In this document: piece after piece, positions 27,460-36,478 of the stretch
Position numbering within the stretch: position 1 is the stretch's first letter
Layout of the letters: each line of letters starts with the position of its first letter
DNA from: Candidatus Latescibacterota bacterium
GTDB lineage: Bacteria; JAAXHH01
NCBI GenBank assembly: GCA_012270975.1
Contig: JAAXHH010000141.1
Location: forward strand, 279,089 to 343,088
Length of the DNA: 64,000 nt
Direction: 5' to 3'
Program-made: the position numbers and the translations under genes
Notes under the pieces: model-generated
Databases searched by the model: none
Seen by the model: only the letters and a program-made list of their open reading frames with translations
Told to the model about the DNA's origin: nothing

Positions 27460-28230
27460 ATGACAGAGACCCGAGCGAAACCGGTTGAAATCACCGAAGC
27501 GCAGAAGCAGCAGTACCAGGAGGAAGGATACTTCATTCTCGAGTCCGCCCTGGACGATGGACAGCTGGAATACATACGCGGCGAGTGCGACCGGTTGCGA
27601 CTCGAGATGGAGGCCGAGATGGCACGGGAATCCGAGAAGTCCCGGGGCATCACCCACAAGGGCAGCCGTTATTTCATCTCGAACCGGCACCGCGACAATC
27701 CCAGCCTGCGGCCGTACATCTTCAGCGAGATCATGGCAGAGATCTGCAGAAGCACCCTGGGCGAAACCGCCTACCTCTTTCACGAACAGTTCGTGGTCAA
27801 GGGGCCCGAAGTCGGCATGAAATTCGGCTGGCACCAGGACTCGGGCTACGTGGGGTTCGACCATCGGCCCTACATGAGCTGCTGGGCGGCCCTCGACGAC
27901 GTCTCCGACGAGAACGGCACGGTCTACATCCTGCCCTTTTCCCGCGCGGGCACGAGGCGCCGCCAGGATCACCGCATCGTGGACGAGACCAATGACAAGA
28001 TAGGCTACTTCGGCGACGATCCGGGCGTGCCCGTGGTCGCGCCGGCCGGCAGCATCGCCGTATTCTCCAGTGTGTCCTTCCACCGCAGCAGCCCGAATAC
28101 CTCCGACGGCTGGCGACGGGTATATCTTACGCAGTACTCCGCCGAACCGATCCTGACCGAGGACGGCACGCGGAACTGGAGCAACGCGGAACCCTTTCTC
28201 GTGGAAGGCGAGCGGGTAACGACCGAATAG
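27460..28230 (+). CDS. Phytanoyl-CoA dioxygenase (PhyH) family oxygenase
   Basis: A 256-residue Fe(II)/2-oxoglutarate-dependent oxygenase of the PhyH family, a double-stranded beta-helix. The iron facial triad is visible: H125 and D127 in GWHQDSGYVGF, then the distal histidine at 208 in FHRSSPN, and an Arg ten residues later binds 2-oxoglutarate. The ATG is in contact with the SDR stop (TAGATG), so translation is coupled. PhyH enzymes in such lineages act on varied small molecules, not only phytanoyl-CoA; the substrate is not shown. Two more PhyH genes lie at 29548-30354 and 34015-34752. Confidence 0.92.
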   Translation: MTETRAKPVEITEAQKQQYQEEGYFILESALDDGQLEYIRGECDRLRLEMEAEMARESEKSRGITHKGSRYFISNRHRDNPSLRPYIFSEIMAEICRSTLGETAYLFHEQFVVKGPEVGMKFGWHQDSGYVGFDHRPYMSCWAALDDVSDENGTVYILPFSRAGTRRRQDHRIVDETNDKIGYFGDDPGVPVVAPAGSIAVFSSVSFHRSSPNTSDGWRRVYLTQYSAEPILTEDGTRNWSNAEPFLVEGERVTTE

Positions 28231-28272
28231 GCGCCGCATCTGGATCAGATCCAGGAATAAAAGGAGCGGAAC

Positions 28273-29490
28273 GTGACCACCATCACCGGAGTGAAGTGCA
28301 TCCGGACGCGTTCGAACGGCACCTGGGGCATCGTCAAGATCACCACGAACCAGCCCGGCCTGCACGGCATCGGTTCGGCGAGTGACCACTACCACCAGCG
28401 GGCCGTCATCGAGGCCGTCGAGTCCATGCTGGCCCCGAGGCTCATCGGACGGGACGTCAGCCGCATCGAGGACATCTGGCAGACCTTCTACACGAGCGGT
28501 TATTGGCGCAACGGCGCCATCACCAACACGGCCCTTTCCGGGATCGACATGGCCCTGTGGGACATCAAGGGCAAGGAAGCCGGCATGCCCGTCTACCAGC
28601 TCCTGGGCGGCGCCTGCCGGAGCGCCGTGCCCTGCTATGCCCACGCGGGGGGCGGCACGCCGGAAGCCTTGCTGGAAGCCATTCAGGGCTATCTCGATGA
28701 GGGATTTCCCGTGGTCCGATGCCAACTGGGCGGCTACGGCGGCGGAGGATTCATCCCCTCGGAAGAGGCGCCCCGGCCCACGAACGCCTGGCCCGCCGAC
28801 AAGGTCTTCGACGACGAGGCCTATATAGAGGCCATTCCGAACATGTTCGAATACCTGCGTTCGAAACTCGGATTCGGCCCCAAGCTGACCCACGACGTGC
28901 ACGAACATCTCCGGCCGCAGTCGGCGGTGGCCCTGTCGAAGCGCCTCGAACCCTACCGGCTCTTCTTCCTCGAGGACGTCCTTTCGCCTGAACAGGTACA
29001 GTGGTACCGCCTGATCCGCGAGCAGTGCACGACGCCCCAGGCCATGGGCGAACTCTTCGTGAATCCCCACGAATGGACGCCCCTCATCACCGAGCGCCTC
29101 ATCGACTACGTCCGCGTGCGCGTATCCAAGGCGGGCGGCATCACGCCGTGCCGCAAGATCGCGAGCCTCTGCGAATCCTTCGGCATCAACACCGCCTGGC
29201 AAGAGGGCGGCGACAACGACCCGGTCAACCAGGCCGCGGCCGTCCACCTCGACATGTCCAGCTGGTGCTTCGGAATCCAGGAAGAGAACACCTTCAGCGA
29301 AGAGGAATACGCGGCGTTCCCCGGCGCCTGCGAGCTAAGGAAAGGCCATCTCTACGCCAACGACAACCCGGGCCTTGGACTCGACATCGACGAGGATGCG
29401 GCTGCAAGGCTGCTGAACGCGGATGAAGCGGCGACGCCCCGGTACGCCGCGGAGGACCGCAGGGCGGATGGGTCGATCGTTCGGCCCTGA
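28273..29490 (+). CDS. Enolase-superfamily sugar-acid dehydratase (mannonate dehydratase/RspA type)
   Basis: A 405-residue dehydratase of the mandelate racemase/enolase superfamily. The barrel has metal ligands D208, E234 and E260 at the spacing of D-mannonate dehydratase, with H210 in the DVH motif (HDVHEHL) and later GGDNDPVNQAAAVHLD. The N-terminal capping domain reads GTWGIVKITTNQPGLHGIGS, close to RspA/ManD proteins. The start is GTG at 28273 with AAGGAG six bases before. Many family members are weak or inactive as mannonate dehydratases, so the precise acid sugar is uncertain. Third gene of the SDR-PhyH unit. Confidence 0.92.
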   Translation: MTTITGVKCIRTRSNGTWGIVKITTNQPGLHGIGSASDHYHQRAVIEAVESMLAPRLIGRDVSRIEDIWQTFYTSGYWRNGAITNTALSGIDMALWDIKGKEAGMPVYQLLGGACRSAVPCYAHAGGGTPEALLEAIQGYLDEGFPVVRCQLGGYGGGGFIPSEEAPRPTNAWPADKVFDDEAYIEAIPNMFEYLRSKLGFGPKLTHDVHEHLRPQSAVALSKRLEPYRLFFLEDVLSPEQVQWYRLIREQCTTPQAMGELFVNPHEWTPLITERLIDYVRVRVSKAGGITPCRKIASLCESFGINTAWQEGGDNDPVNQAAAVHLDMSSWCFGIQEENTFSEEEYAAFPGACELRKGHLYANDNPGLGLDIDEDAAARLLNADEAATPRYAAEDRRADGSIVRP

Positions 29491-29547
29491 CGCGGTCTGA
29501 CTCGCAACGAGGCCGGTTTCAAACTCGCAAATTCATTGGAGTTTTCG

Positions 29548-30354
29548 CTAGGGCTTCGTATCGGCGTTGACAGGCGGCTCGTCATTGCCGATGAACCGCT
29601 CCGCCGTGTTTCTCGTGGCCGGATTTGTCCTGAAATCGGCAATCCACGGCTCGCGGAAGTAGACCTGCTTCTCGCGCGGAAGGCCCGCGATGACTTCCGG
29701 TGGCGTCTTGAGCCGGTGCCAGTGCGTGGCCAGGTGGGAATAGGCGTTGAGGACGGTGACCCGGGGTTCGTCCCGGTTCCACACGGGACCGGCGTGACAG
29801 GTGTTCTCGGTGAAGAAGACCGCGCTCCCCGCGGGACAGGCATAGGTCATGAGAAACTGGCTCCGCTTGCCCTCCTCCAGGGACATGTGATCGGGATGCA
29901 TGGGGAAGTTGGCCTTGTGGCTCCCCACCACGAAGTGCGTGCTCTGGTCTTCCATGCGTATATCCGTAAACTCGAAGATCACCCGGACCATGCCCGCGTA
30001 GATCTGATCGCGCTGCACCCGGTAGCCGAAGATGGGATCGATCTGTTTGGGGCCACCCCCGTGCAGTTCCCCGTGCGCTTCCCCCTTTTTGCGCCACACG
30101 CAGGAACAGTTCTCCAAACGGAAATCCTTGCTGATGATCTCCTCGATCACGTCCACGACCGCGGGGTGGTCGATGAGCACGCTCGACGGTCCGCCCGGCA
30201 CGTCCCGCTGTTCCGGCGGAAGCGATTCGGGGTCGTGCTTGATCAGGTAGATCTGCTCGCGGATCTCCTTGACTTCATCCGCGGTGAGTATGGCCGGCCG
30301 GACCAGAAACCCGGTCAAGTCGAATCGGAAGCGTTCTTCGTCGGTCATGGACAT
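29548..30354 (-). CDS. PhyH family Fe(II)/2-oxoglutarate oxygenase
   Basis: A 268-residue PhyH-family oxygenase. Recognisable blocks are FDLTGFLVRPAILTADEV at the N-terminus, AHGELHGGGPK near residue 97, MHPDHMSLEEGKRSQFL and the distal histidine in TENTCHAGPVWNRDEPR. An iron-ligand H-x-D is not obvious: LHGGG stands where H-x-D is common, as in the sugar- and natural-product-type PhyH subgroup, so activity cannot be judged. The ATG at 30354 has AAGGAG upstream. Last gene of the minus-strand cluster 34752-29548; converges on the enolase-type gene. Confidence 0.88.
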   Translation of the reverse strand: MSMTDEERFRFDLTGFLVRPAILTADEVKEIREQIYLIKHDPESLPPEQRDVPGGPSSVLIDHPAVVDVIEEIISKDFRLENCSCVWRKKGEAHGELHGGGPKQIDPIFGYRVQRDQIYAGMVRVIFEFTDIRMEDQSTHFVVGSHKANFPMHPDHMSLEEGKRSQFLMTYACPAGSAVFFTENTCHAGPVWNRDEPRVTVLNAYSHLATHWHRLKTPPEVIAGLPREKQVYFREPWIADFRTNPATRNTAERFIGNDEPPVNADTKP

Positions 30355-30393
30355 GGGGTGACTCCTTGTACGGATCCTCGTTAAGCCTCAAAA

Positions 30394-31506
30394 CTACTGG
30401 ACCAAGTCTTCAAACTCCAGCCCGACGCGAATCGCGGAACCCGCGCCCGCATAGGTGAATGCCTCGTTGATATCGGTGAATGAGAAGGTATCGGAGATGA
30501 TCTTGTGGAAGGGGTACTTGTCCCGTGTGCGACCCAGAAACTCGAGGGCGCGCGGGATCACCCAGGGTTCGTACACGATCACGCCGCGAATCGCCTTGCT
30601 GCACCGGACGATATTGCCCGGATCGATTTCCGTCGGGAACCCGAGGTTTATGTTGCCGATCCAGAGATAGCGGCCGCCCCATCTGAGCATGTCGATGCCT
30701 TCGGCGAGCACGCGGGGCGATCCCACGAATTCGGCGACCAGGTCGGCGCCGACCCCGCCCGTGTGATCCAGCACGAACTCAATGCGTGCTTTCATGTCCA
30801 ATTCATCGACGTTGAGCGTATCGTCGGCGCCGAATTCCCGGGCGAGCGCGAGGCGCGCCGGCAGCCGGTCCAGCACGATGATCCTGCCCGCCCCCATCTC
30901 CCGCGCTACGGCGGTCGCATAGAGTCCGAGTCCGCCCGCCCCCTGAATGACCACCGTGTCGCCCAGGGTAACTTCGATCTGGTTCAGCCCATAGATGACT
31001 TCGGACAGGGCGCAGTTGATCGGGGACACGATCGTGTCCGGGAGATCATCGGGCACCTTGAAGACCCAGTGGCCGCGTTTCATGTAGTAGTATTCCCCGT
31101 ACGCGCCGTGGAAGTGCGGCGGTTGATCACTCGAGACGCCGATCCAGTCTCTGTAGCGGTCGGGGCATCCCGGCTTGCCGTTGAGGCACGTCCAGCACTG
31201 CTGGCACGGTTTGAAGTAGGAGTAGACGATGCGGTCTCCTTCGGACAGCGGCTGTCCTGCACTGTCGGAGGTGACGTTGCGCCCCATGGCTTCGATGGTT
31301 CCGATCATCTCATGCCCGAGGACCTGGGGGATACCGGTTTCTATCCTGGGACCGTGTCCACGCCAGATGTGCAGATCGGACCCGCAGATATTGGCCATGC
31401 GGATCCGGACGAGCATGTCGTCCGCCGTAACCGATGGTACGGGATACTCACGAATCTCCATCGGAGCCTGCGGCTGGGTATATACAGCGACTTTTCCGGT
31501 TTTCAT
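30394..31506 (-). CDS. Zinc-dependent medium-chain alcohol dehydrogenase
   Basis: A 370-residue MDR dehydrogenase, NAD(P)+ dependent. The catalytic zinc site has Cys in ANICGSDLH and the GHE motif in VLGHEMIG; the structural zinc lobe has the Cys cluster KPCQQCWTCLNGKPGC. The Rossmann loop is GAGGLGLYATAVAREMGA near residue 190. It resembles sorbitol or threonine dehydrogenases. Its ATG overlaps the stop of the sulfatase gene (ATGA), so the two are coupled. The likely substrate is a polyol or sugar-acid alcohol released in the same pathway; inference. Confidence 0.92.
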   Translation of the reverse strand: MKTGKVAVYTQPQAPMEIREYPVPSVTADDMLVRIRMANICGSDLHIWRGHGPRIETGIPQVLGHEMIGTIEAMGRNVTSDSAGQPLSEGDRIVYSYFKPCQQCWTCLNGKPGCPDRYRDWIGVSSDQPPHFHGAYGEYYYMKRGHWVFKVPDDLPDTIVSPINCALSEVIYGLNQIEVTLGDTVVIQGAGGLGLYATAVAREMGAGRIIVLDRLPARLALAREFGADDTLNVDELDMKARIEFVLDHTGGVGADLVAEFVGSPRVLAEGIDMLRWGGRYLWIGNINLGFPTEIDPGNIVRCSKAIRGVIVYEPWVIPRALEFLGRTRDKYPFHKIISDTFSFTDINEAFTYAGAGSAIRVGLEFEDLVQ

Positions 31507-32930
31507 GCTTTGTCCCCCGTCTCCTCCTGCCAGGCCCGGATTCGCTCCGACAGATTCGCAATCCGTCCGGCCTGCCCGCTTCGGTGATACAGATTCTCCA
31601 ACTCATGGGGATCATTGTTCAGATCGTACAATTCCCCCTGTCCCTTCCCATACAGGTTGAGCTTCCATCCGTCCGCGGCCACGACCGTCCGGTACTGGTG
31701 GACCATGCTCTGGTTCGGTTCCGCTTCGCCGAATCCGGCGGGCGCGTGGCCGTCGGCGCCGCTCCACTCGACGAACACGTCGTCGCCGTCCAGGTTCTCG
31801 TGTCCCTGCAGTACCGGTACCCGGCTCCGCCCTTGCAACCGGTTCGGCCGATCGAGGCCAAGCAACTCCATCAGCGTGGGGACCAGATCGATGTGGCTGA
31901 ACCGGCCGCCGATGTTACGCGGAGGCTGATCCACCATGGGCGCGCGCAGCACCATGGGCACCTTGATGGACTCCTCGTACATGAGCGTCTTTCCCAGGAT
32001 GCCGTGATCGCCCATCAACTCGCCGTGGTCCGACGTGAAGACGACGATGGTGTCATCGGCTTTTCCACTTTCTTCCAGGGCCTTGAGGATCTTCCCCACC
32101 GAACGGTCCACCAGGGTGATGTTGCCCCAGTAGCGGGCCATGAGCGCCCGCCAACCCGGATCGGTACGCAGGTCCAGCCCGTAGTTCTCCGACTGCATAT
32201 AGTAAGCGGCCATCAGTCGGACGAGCAGCGGCGCGTTGTCGGGCGGCTGCCGCATGAACGCCGGTCCGGTGGGCAGGCTGTCCGGATCGTAGTAGTCGTT
32301 CAGGGGACCCGTATGCGGGGGATGGGGCTCGAGGTAGCTTACGCAGAGGGCGAAAGGGTCGTCACCGCTCTCACGGATGTAGTCCGCCGCGCGCTCGCCC
32401 AGGTACCACGCCTTGGTGCATTCCTCGGGCAGGGATGCCGCGTAGTGTCGGGAAAAAACCTTCTGTCCCAAAAGCTCGAAATCCGGCTTGTATCCCTTAT
32501 CCTCCAGGAAGTGGTGATAGTCGCTGACTTCGGAAAGCCGGTCCGCTTCCGAGAAGTGGCGGCGATATTGATCCTCCGTGCCTACCCAGGTCTCGAAGCC
32601 GTGCTGCGGGAAGATCTCATCCCCTAGGTGCCATTTCCCCATGAAGGCCGTGTCGTATCCCTCGGGCAGCATTTCTGCGATGGTCGGTATGTCGGCGCCC
32701 AGGGGCACGTTGCATGACGGCACGCCCGCCGTATGCGGCCACAGTCCCGTGAGCATGGTGGCCCGGGCCGGGCTGCATACTGGCTGGCTCACGTAGGCGT
32801 TTTCGAATACGAAGCTGTCCGACGCCAGCGCGTTGAGCGCAGGGGTTTCGATCTGGTGGTTTCCATAGCATCCCAGCGTATCCGCGCGCTGCTGGTCGGT
32901 GAAAATGTAGAGCAGGTTAGGGCTTTTCAT
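31503..32930 (-). CDS. Sulfatase (formylglycine type)
   Basis: A 475-residue type I sulfatase hydrolysing a sulfate ester, calcium-dependent. The motif CSPAR with C52 is the site modified to formylglycine; metal ligands come from TDQQRADTLG at the N-terminus and FTSDHGELMGDHG near residue 300. No signal peptide is seen, so it is probably cytoplasmic and would act on imported sulfated small sugars rather than polymers. Coupled by four-base overlaps to the dehydrogenases on both sides. The maturase needed for formylglycine formation is not in the window. Confidence 0.94.
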   Translation of the reverse strand: MKSPNLLYIFTDQQRADTLGCYGNHQIETPALNALASDSFVFENAYVSQPVCSPARATMLTGLWPHTAGVPSCNVPLGADIPTIAEMLPEGYDTAFMGKWHLGDEIFPQHGFETWVGTEDQYRRHFSEADRLSEVSDYHHFLEDKGYKPDFELLGQKVFSRHYAASLPEECTKAWYLGERAADYIRESGDDPFALCVSYLEPHPPHTGPLNDYYDPDSLPTGPAFMRQPPDNAPLLVRLMAAYYMQSENYGLDLRTDPGWRALMARYWGNITLVDRSVGKILKALEESGKADDTIVVFTSDHGELMGDHGILGKTLMYEESIKVPMVLRAPMVDQPPRNIGGRFSHIDLVPTLMELLGLDRPNRLQGRSRVPVLQGHENLDGDDVFVEWSGADGHAPAGFGEAEPNQSMVHQYRTVVAADGWKLNLYGKGQGELYDLNNDPHELENLYHRSGQAGRIANLSERIRAWQEETGDKA

Positions 32931-33982
32931 GTGTTCCCTTCGCGGTTGGACTTCGAGCGCGGAGTAAGGTTGAACCAGGTCTGATGGCCGGCGAAGAACC
33001 GCTCCAGCTCGTCGACCATGTAGTGGAAGAAGTGCGGATAATCCTCTCCCGTGCGACCGGAGAAGTGCGGGGTCAGAAAAACGTTCGGCAGTCCGATGAT
33101 CTCACTGTCTTCGGGGATGGGCTCCGGGTCGAAAACGTCCAGTCCCGCGGCGATGTCCCCGCGCTTGAGGCGTTCGATCAGGGCGTCGGAATCCACGATG
33201 GCCCCGCGCGAAACGTTCACGAACACCGCGCCCGAAGGAATGAGTTCCAGCTCGCGCCGTCCGATCATGCCCCGGGTATGGGGGGTGAGAGGCGCCACGC
33301 ATATGATCGCGTCACATTGCGACAGCACGTTTTCCAGCGAAGTCTGCAGGAAGCCCAGCGCCTCGGGCAGCTCCTGCGGCAGGTAAGGATCGTGTACCCA
33401 GAGCTCGACCTCGAAGGGGCGCAGCAGCTTCATCAGCCGCCGACCCATGTGTCCGCCGCCGATGAGTCCGACCCGCTTGCCGGTGAGGATGCCCGCCATG
33501 GGCTGAATGAGACCTCGATCCTGCGTATTGCCCGCCACGATGCGGCGGAAAAGCGCGCCGGCGTTGCGCATGGAGATCAGCGTGAGGGCCAGGGCCCATT
33601 CGGCCACGGGATAGGTGGAGCCGTTCGTCGTATCCACGGTACGGATGTCGCGCGCCCATAACGTCTCCAGGTCCAGACGCGCGGCAAACCGGTCGCCTTC
33701 CAGTTCGCCGACGAATCGCAGCCGTGGAGCGGCATCCAGGATCTCGCCGTCGATCCGCGGTGCGCCGTGGCAGACCACGAGGGCGTCCACGCTGTCCATC
33801 TCCTTCGCCAGCCGCGCCGTGGTCTCGGGGTCCGTGCTGGTTTCGTAGATCCCGCCGCCCTCGCTGTGGAACCACACCCAGTCGGCAAAGGCCTCGAGGC
33901 GGGACAGTTCATTCGGCGGCAGGTAGCCGTTGCGCACCCGCTCGTCGCAGGCGATGAGCACTTGCGGACGGTTGTTCGACAT
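32927..33982 (-). CDS. D-2-hydroxyacid dehydrogenase
   Basis: A 351-residue NAD-dependent dehydrogenase of the D-isomer 2-hydroxyacid family. The Rossmann loop is GLIGGGHMGRRLMKLL near residue 165, the catalytic Arg is in FVNVSRGAIVDSDALIE, the Glu in DPEPIPEDS and the catalytic His in LTPHFSGRT. It overlaps the sulfatase start by four bases. The family reduces or oxidises 2-hydroxyacids such as glycerate, phosphoglycerate or lactate; the neighbouring sulfatase and PhyH genes suggest a catabolic 2-hydroxyacid, which is inference. Confidence 0.93.
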   Translation of the reverse strand: MSNNRPQVLIACDERVRNGYLPPNELSRLEAFADWVWFHSEGGGIYETSTDPETTARLAKEMDSVDALVVCHGAPRIDGEILDAAPRLRFVGELEGDRFAARLDLETLWARDIRTVDTTNGSTYPVAEWALALTLISMRNAGALFRRIVAGNTQDRGLIQPMAGILTGKRVGLIGGGHMGRRLMKLLRPFEVELWVHDPYLPQELPEALGFLQTSLENVLSQCDAIICVAPLTPHTRGMIGRRELELIPSGAVFVNVSRGAIVDSDALIERLKRGDIAAGLDVFDPEPIPEDSEIIGLPNVFLTPHFSGRTGEDYPHFFHYMVDELERFFAGHQTWFNLTPRSKSNREGNT

Positions 33983-34014
33983 TCGCGCTCCTTATCTTCC
34001 TTAGTAGTCCAACC

Positions 34015-34752
34015 TCAACCGAAGGCCTCGGCATACTTCTGCGTACGACGGGTCATCATCCCGTAGAATCCCCGTACGTCCGGATCCGGATGGTCCCGCC
34101 ACAGCCGGGCGGGAATCATGGTACAGTCGCTGAGCACGGGGCCATCGCGATGGCCGTAGTAAATCTGAACGGTCTTGCGCTCGTGCGGCGTGATGCGTAC
34201 GGTCGCGGCGTGGAGCACGGACAGGTTGAACAGGATGACGGTGCCCGTCGGGCCGTACAGGTGGACCTTGCCGCGCCGGGTGAGCTGTTCCGGGGTATCG
34301 AGTATGGGTCCGTCGCAGGGCTCCGGAGATATGGAAAAACAGTGCGTACCTTCGTGGACATCGGTCAGGTAGAGCATCATCTGTAAATAGCCGCACCTAT
34401 AGGGCCGGTCCGTCGCATGCGGACGGTCCCGGTGCCAGATCTCCTCTGGGTTGCTGTCGCGCGGGACCATGTGCCGCAGGCACGCTTCTCCGAGCCAACT
34501 GGGCCCTTCGAAGATGGTCTCAATCGGGCCGATCAGGGCGGGATGGCGGATCAGGTCGTCGATCTCCGGCGATGAGATCAGCGGATCGCAGTTCAGGGTC
34601 TGGTGGCCGTGATTGGAAATGGGATGCCAGAAACAGCCCGACTCCGACTTGTCGCGGTCGTACAGGTCAATGAATCGATTCAGTTCCTCGCCGGTAAAGA
34701 CCTGGCCGAGGTTGACGTAACTGTTTTGTCTGAAAAAGCCCAGATCCAGCAT
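34015..34752 (-). CDS. PhyH-like Fe(II)/2-oxoglutarate oxygenase
   Basis: A 245-residue member of the PhyH superfamily. The iron ligands are visible in IWHRDRPHATD (H and D two residues apart) and the distal His in NLSVLHAATVRITP, with an Arg following for 2-oxoglutarate. The fold strands GYLQMMLYLTDVHEGTHCF follow the expected order. I place the start at the ATG 34752; an upstream TTG at 34791 lacks a site. It is probably the first gene of the minus-strand cluster with the hydroxyacid dehydrogenase and sulfatase, 32 bases apart. Confidence 0.85.
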   Translation of the reverse strand: MLDLGFFRQNSYVNLGQVFTGEELNRFIDLYDRDKSESGCFWHPISNHGHQTLNCDPLISSPEIDDLIRHPALIGPIETIFEGPSWLGEACLRHMVPRDSNPEEIWHRDRPHATDRPYRCGYLQMMLYLTDVHEGTHCFSISPEPCDGPILDTPEQLTRRGKVHLYGPTGTVILFNLSVLHAATVRITPHERKTVQIYYGHRDGPVLSDCTMIPARLWRDHPDPDVRGFYGMMTRRTQKYAEAFG

Positions 34753-34891
34753 GCAGGAATCACCAATCGCTAATGGTGGGTTTACTTGCAAAAGAAATGA
34801 CCATACATTGCCATCGTCAAGTAGTTCACCGCACGCGTCTAGGTCTACACATGAAGCACAAGAGTCTCATTTTGTTTGAGATGGAGCTAAG

Positions 34892-35293
34892 ATGTTTCTT
34901 GAATGGTGGCAAAACGGTAGTACCTGGCACGAACTGAATAACCTGGATACGCTAAATGTCGAATCGCGCGGAATTTACGTCATCTGGCATCGAAGGGGCA
35001 TCCCAGAGAAATCAGTTGTGTACGTTGGTCAGGGAAACGTTGGACAACGCTTAGTTAGACATCAAATTAATGATTGCATACAGAGATTCGCTGAAAGGGG
35101 TTTGTACGTCACCTGGGCTGAAGTCCAGGAAAGCCAACTCAATGGAGTGGAAACATATCTGTACGAACGCTTGAAGCCTGTTTGCACCAGAAAGCGTCCA
35201 ATAGCGGAACCCATATCTGTCAATCTACCGTGGAATTCGACGAATTCAACAAGCCAGAATGACAATTCATCAGGTGTGATTGACCGTCGATGA
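34892..35293 (+). CDS. GIY-YIG-type small protein
   Basis: A 133-residue protein with a GIY-YIG nuclease-like domain. GIYVIWHRRG is the GIY strand, VVYVGQGNVGQRLVRH the YIG strand with the following Arg and His, and GVETYLYERLKPV ends the domain with the Glu that would hold a metal. The spacing and the WAxV strand match short standalone GIY-YIG proteins of unknown role rather than UvrC or homing endonucleases. The tail is Asn/Ser/Thr-rich. The gene and its upstream region are visibly more AT-rich than the neighbours, a sign of recent acquisition. GGAG sits upstream of the ATG; an inverted repeat TCTCA/TGAGA lies just before. Confidence 0.8.
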   Translation: MFLEWWQNGSTWHELNNLDTLNVESRGIYVIWHRRGIPEKSVVYVGQGNVGQRLVRHQINDCIQRFAERGLYVTWAEVQESQLNGVETYLYERLKPVCTRKRPIAEPISVNLPWNSTNSTSQNDNSSGVIDRR

Positions 35294-35325
35294 GTCACCC
35301 CAATTAACCACCAGGAGCACAGGAA

Positions 35326-36282
35326 ATGCCCGACATCGTCCTCAATGCCGCCCTGATCGGGTGCGGCGGCAGAGGCCGCGGTCATCTGGAGACCATGAAG
35401 GCCTTCGACGACCTGCGGTTCGTCGCCGTGTGCGATCCCGTGGAGGAACTATGCGACCGGATGGCTGCCGAACACGCCGTTCCGCGCAAGTACGAAGACA
35501 TCGGCGACATGCTGGCGAAGGAGGAGCTGGACCTGGCGGTGATCGCAACGCCAGCCCATCTGAACGGCCAGTGCGCGCTGCCGGTGATCCAGGCTGGGGT
35601 CCACACGCTGCTCGAGAAGCCGCCCGGACTTTCAGGTGCGGAAACCGAAGGGCTCCGCGACGCCGCCAACACGTCCGGCGCGAAAGTGCTGGTCGGCTGG
35701 AACCGGCGTTTTCATTCCCTGATCCGCAAGGCGCGCGGCCTGATCGAGGAGCGGGGGGCCGTCACCCAGATCGTGGCGGAATTCCACAAGAGCATGACGG
35801 ATTTGCACCGGCGTGGCTTCCCGGACCACCTGCTGGACAACTTCATTTACGAGACGCCGATCCATGCCATCGACCTGACCCGGTCCCTGGCCGGCAGCTC
35901 CCCCATCGCCGAACTGCATGCCGTCGCCCACCGGGCAAATTCGCCCTTCGTCGACGTTTACGCCGCGCTCATCCGCTTCGAAAACGGATGTGTGGCCCAG
36001 CTTACGGCCAATTTCACGACGGATGCCCGGCTGGAGCGCTACGAAATCCACGGCAGGGACTGTTCGGCCTACCTCGAAGGCGTCAGGAAATCCGTGGTGC
36101 AACGCGACGGCAAGACCGAAGTTTTCGACGTGGTGGAGTCCGGCGGAACTGCCGAACAGGCCCGCTTCCTGATCGACTGCATCAAAGAAGACCGGCCGGT
36201 TGGGCTACCCGCGGCGGGCCTGGACGAGGCCGTCGAAACGATGAAACTGGCCGACCGCATCCGGGCGGAGTTGCGCGACTGA
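35326..36282 (+). CDS. Gfo/Idh/MocA family oxidoreductase
   Basis: A 318-residue dinucleotide-dependent oxidoreductase. The Rossmann loop reads AALIGCGGRGRGHLE (residues about 6-20) and the EKP motif lies in LLEKPPGLSGAET near residue 105. The C-terminal domain carries SMTDLHRRGFPDHLLDNF. AGGAG precedes the ATG at 35326. Third full Gfo/Idh gene in the window, not clearly in an operon with the GIY-YIG gene before it. Sugar or inositol derivative oxidation is the family role. Confidence 0.9.
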   Translation: MPDIVLNAALIGCGGRGRGHLETMKAFDDLRFVAVCDPVEELCDRMAAEHAVPRKYEDIGDMLAKEELDLAVIATPAHLNGQCALPVIQAGVHTLLEKPPGLSGAETEGLRDAANTSGAKVLVGWNRRFHSLIRKARGLIEERGAVTQIVAEFHKSMTDLHRRGFPDHLLDNFIYETPIHAIDLTRSLAGSSPIAELHAVAHRANSPFVDVYAALIRFENGCVAQLTANFTTDARLERYEIHGRDCSAYLEGVRKSVVQRDGKTEVFDVVESGGTAEQARFLIDCIKEDRPVGLPAAGLDEAVETMKLADRIRAELRD

Positions 36283-36316
36283 ATCGGGTTGCGAGACAAA
36301 CACGGCCTTCGGTTTC

Positions 36317-36345
36317 TTGACATCCGGACGGCCGCATGATAGGAT
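36317..36345 (+). promoter_or_regulatory. sigma-70-type promoter for the acylase gene
   Basis: TTGACA (36317-36322), 17-base spacer, TAGGAT (36340-36345). Transcription would start near 36352, giving a leader of about 127 bases that contains the 29-bp repeat pair. Confidence 0.55.
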
Positions 36346-36350
36346 GCTAT

Positions 36351-36408
36351 TGAAAGGTCGGCGGCGGATTCTCGGTTCATGAAAGGTCGTCAGCAACTTT
36401 TCAGTTTT
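36351..36408. repeat. Two degenerate 29-bp tandem repeats in the acylase leader
   Basis: Units 36351-36379 and 36380-36408 both begin TGAAAGGTCG and agree at about 20 of 29 positions. They lie directly after the -10 element, so they would sit in the untranslated leader. Confidence 0.75.
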
Positions 36409-36478
36409 AAGTAACCATGTGATCTAGGCCTCGATAGGCACTGTGCAGCTCGGCGGCGTGTAGCAGGAGGAGCCATCC

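Noticed and set aside
26866..29247. Long minus-strand open frame (793 codons) over the SDR, PhyH and dehydratase genes
   Set aside because: It is antisense to three clearly homologous coding sequences; high GC removes stops from this frame. No family features.
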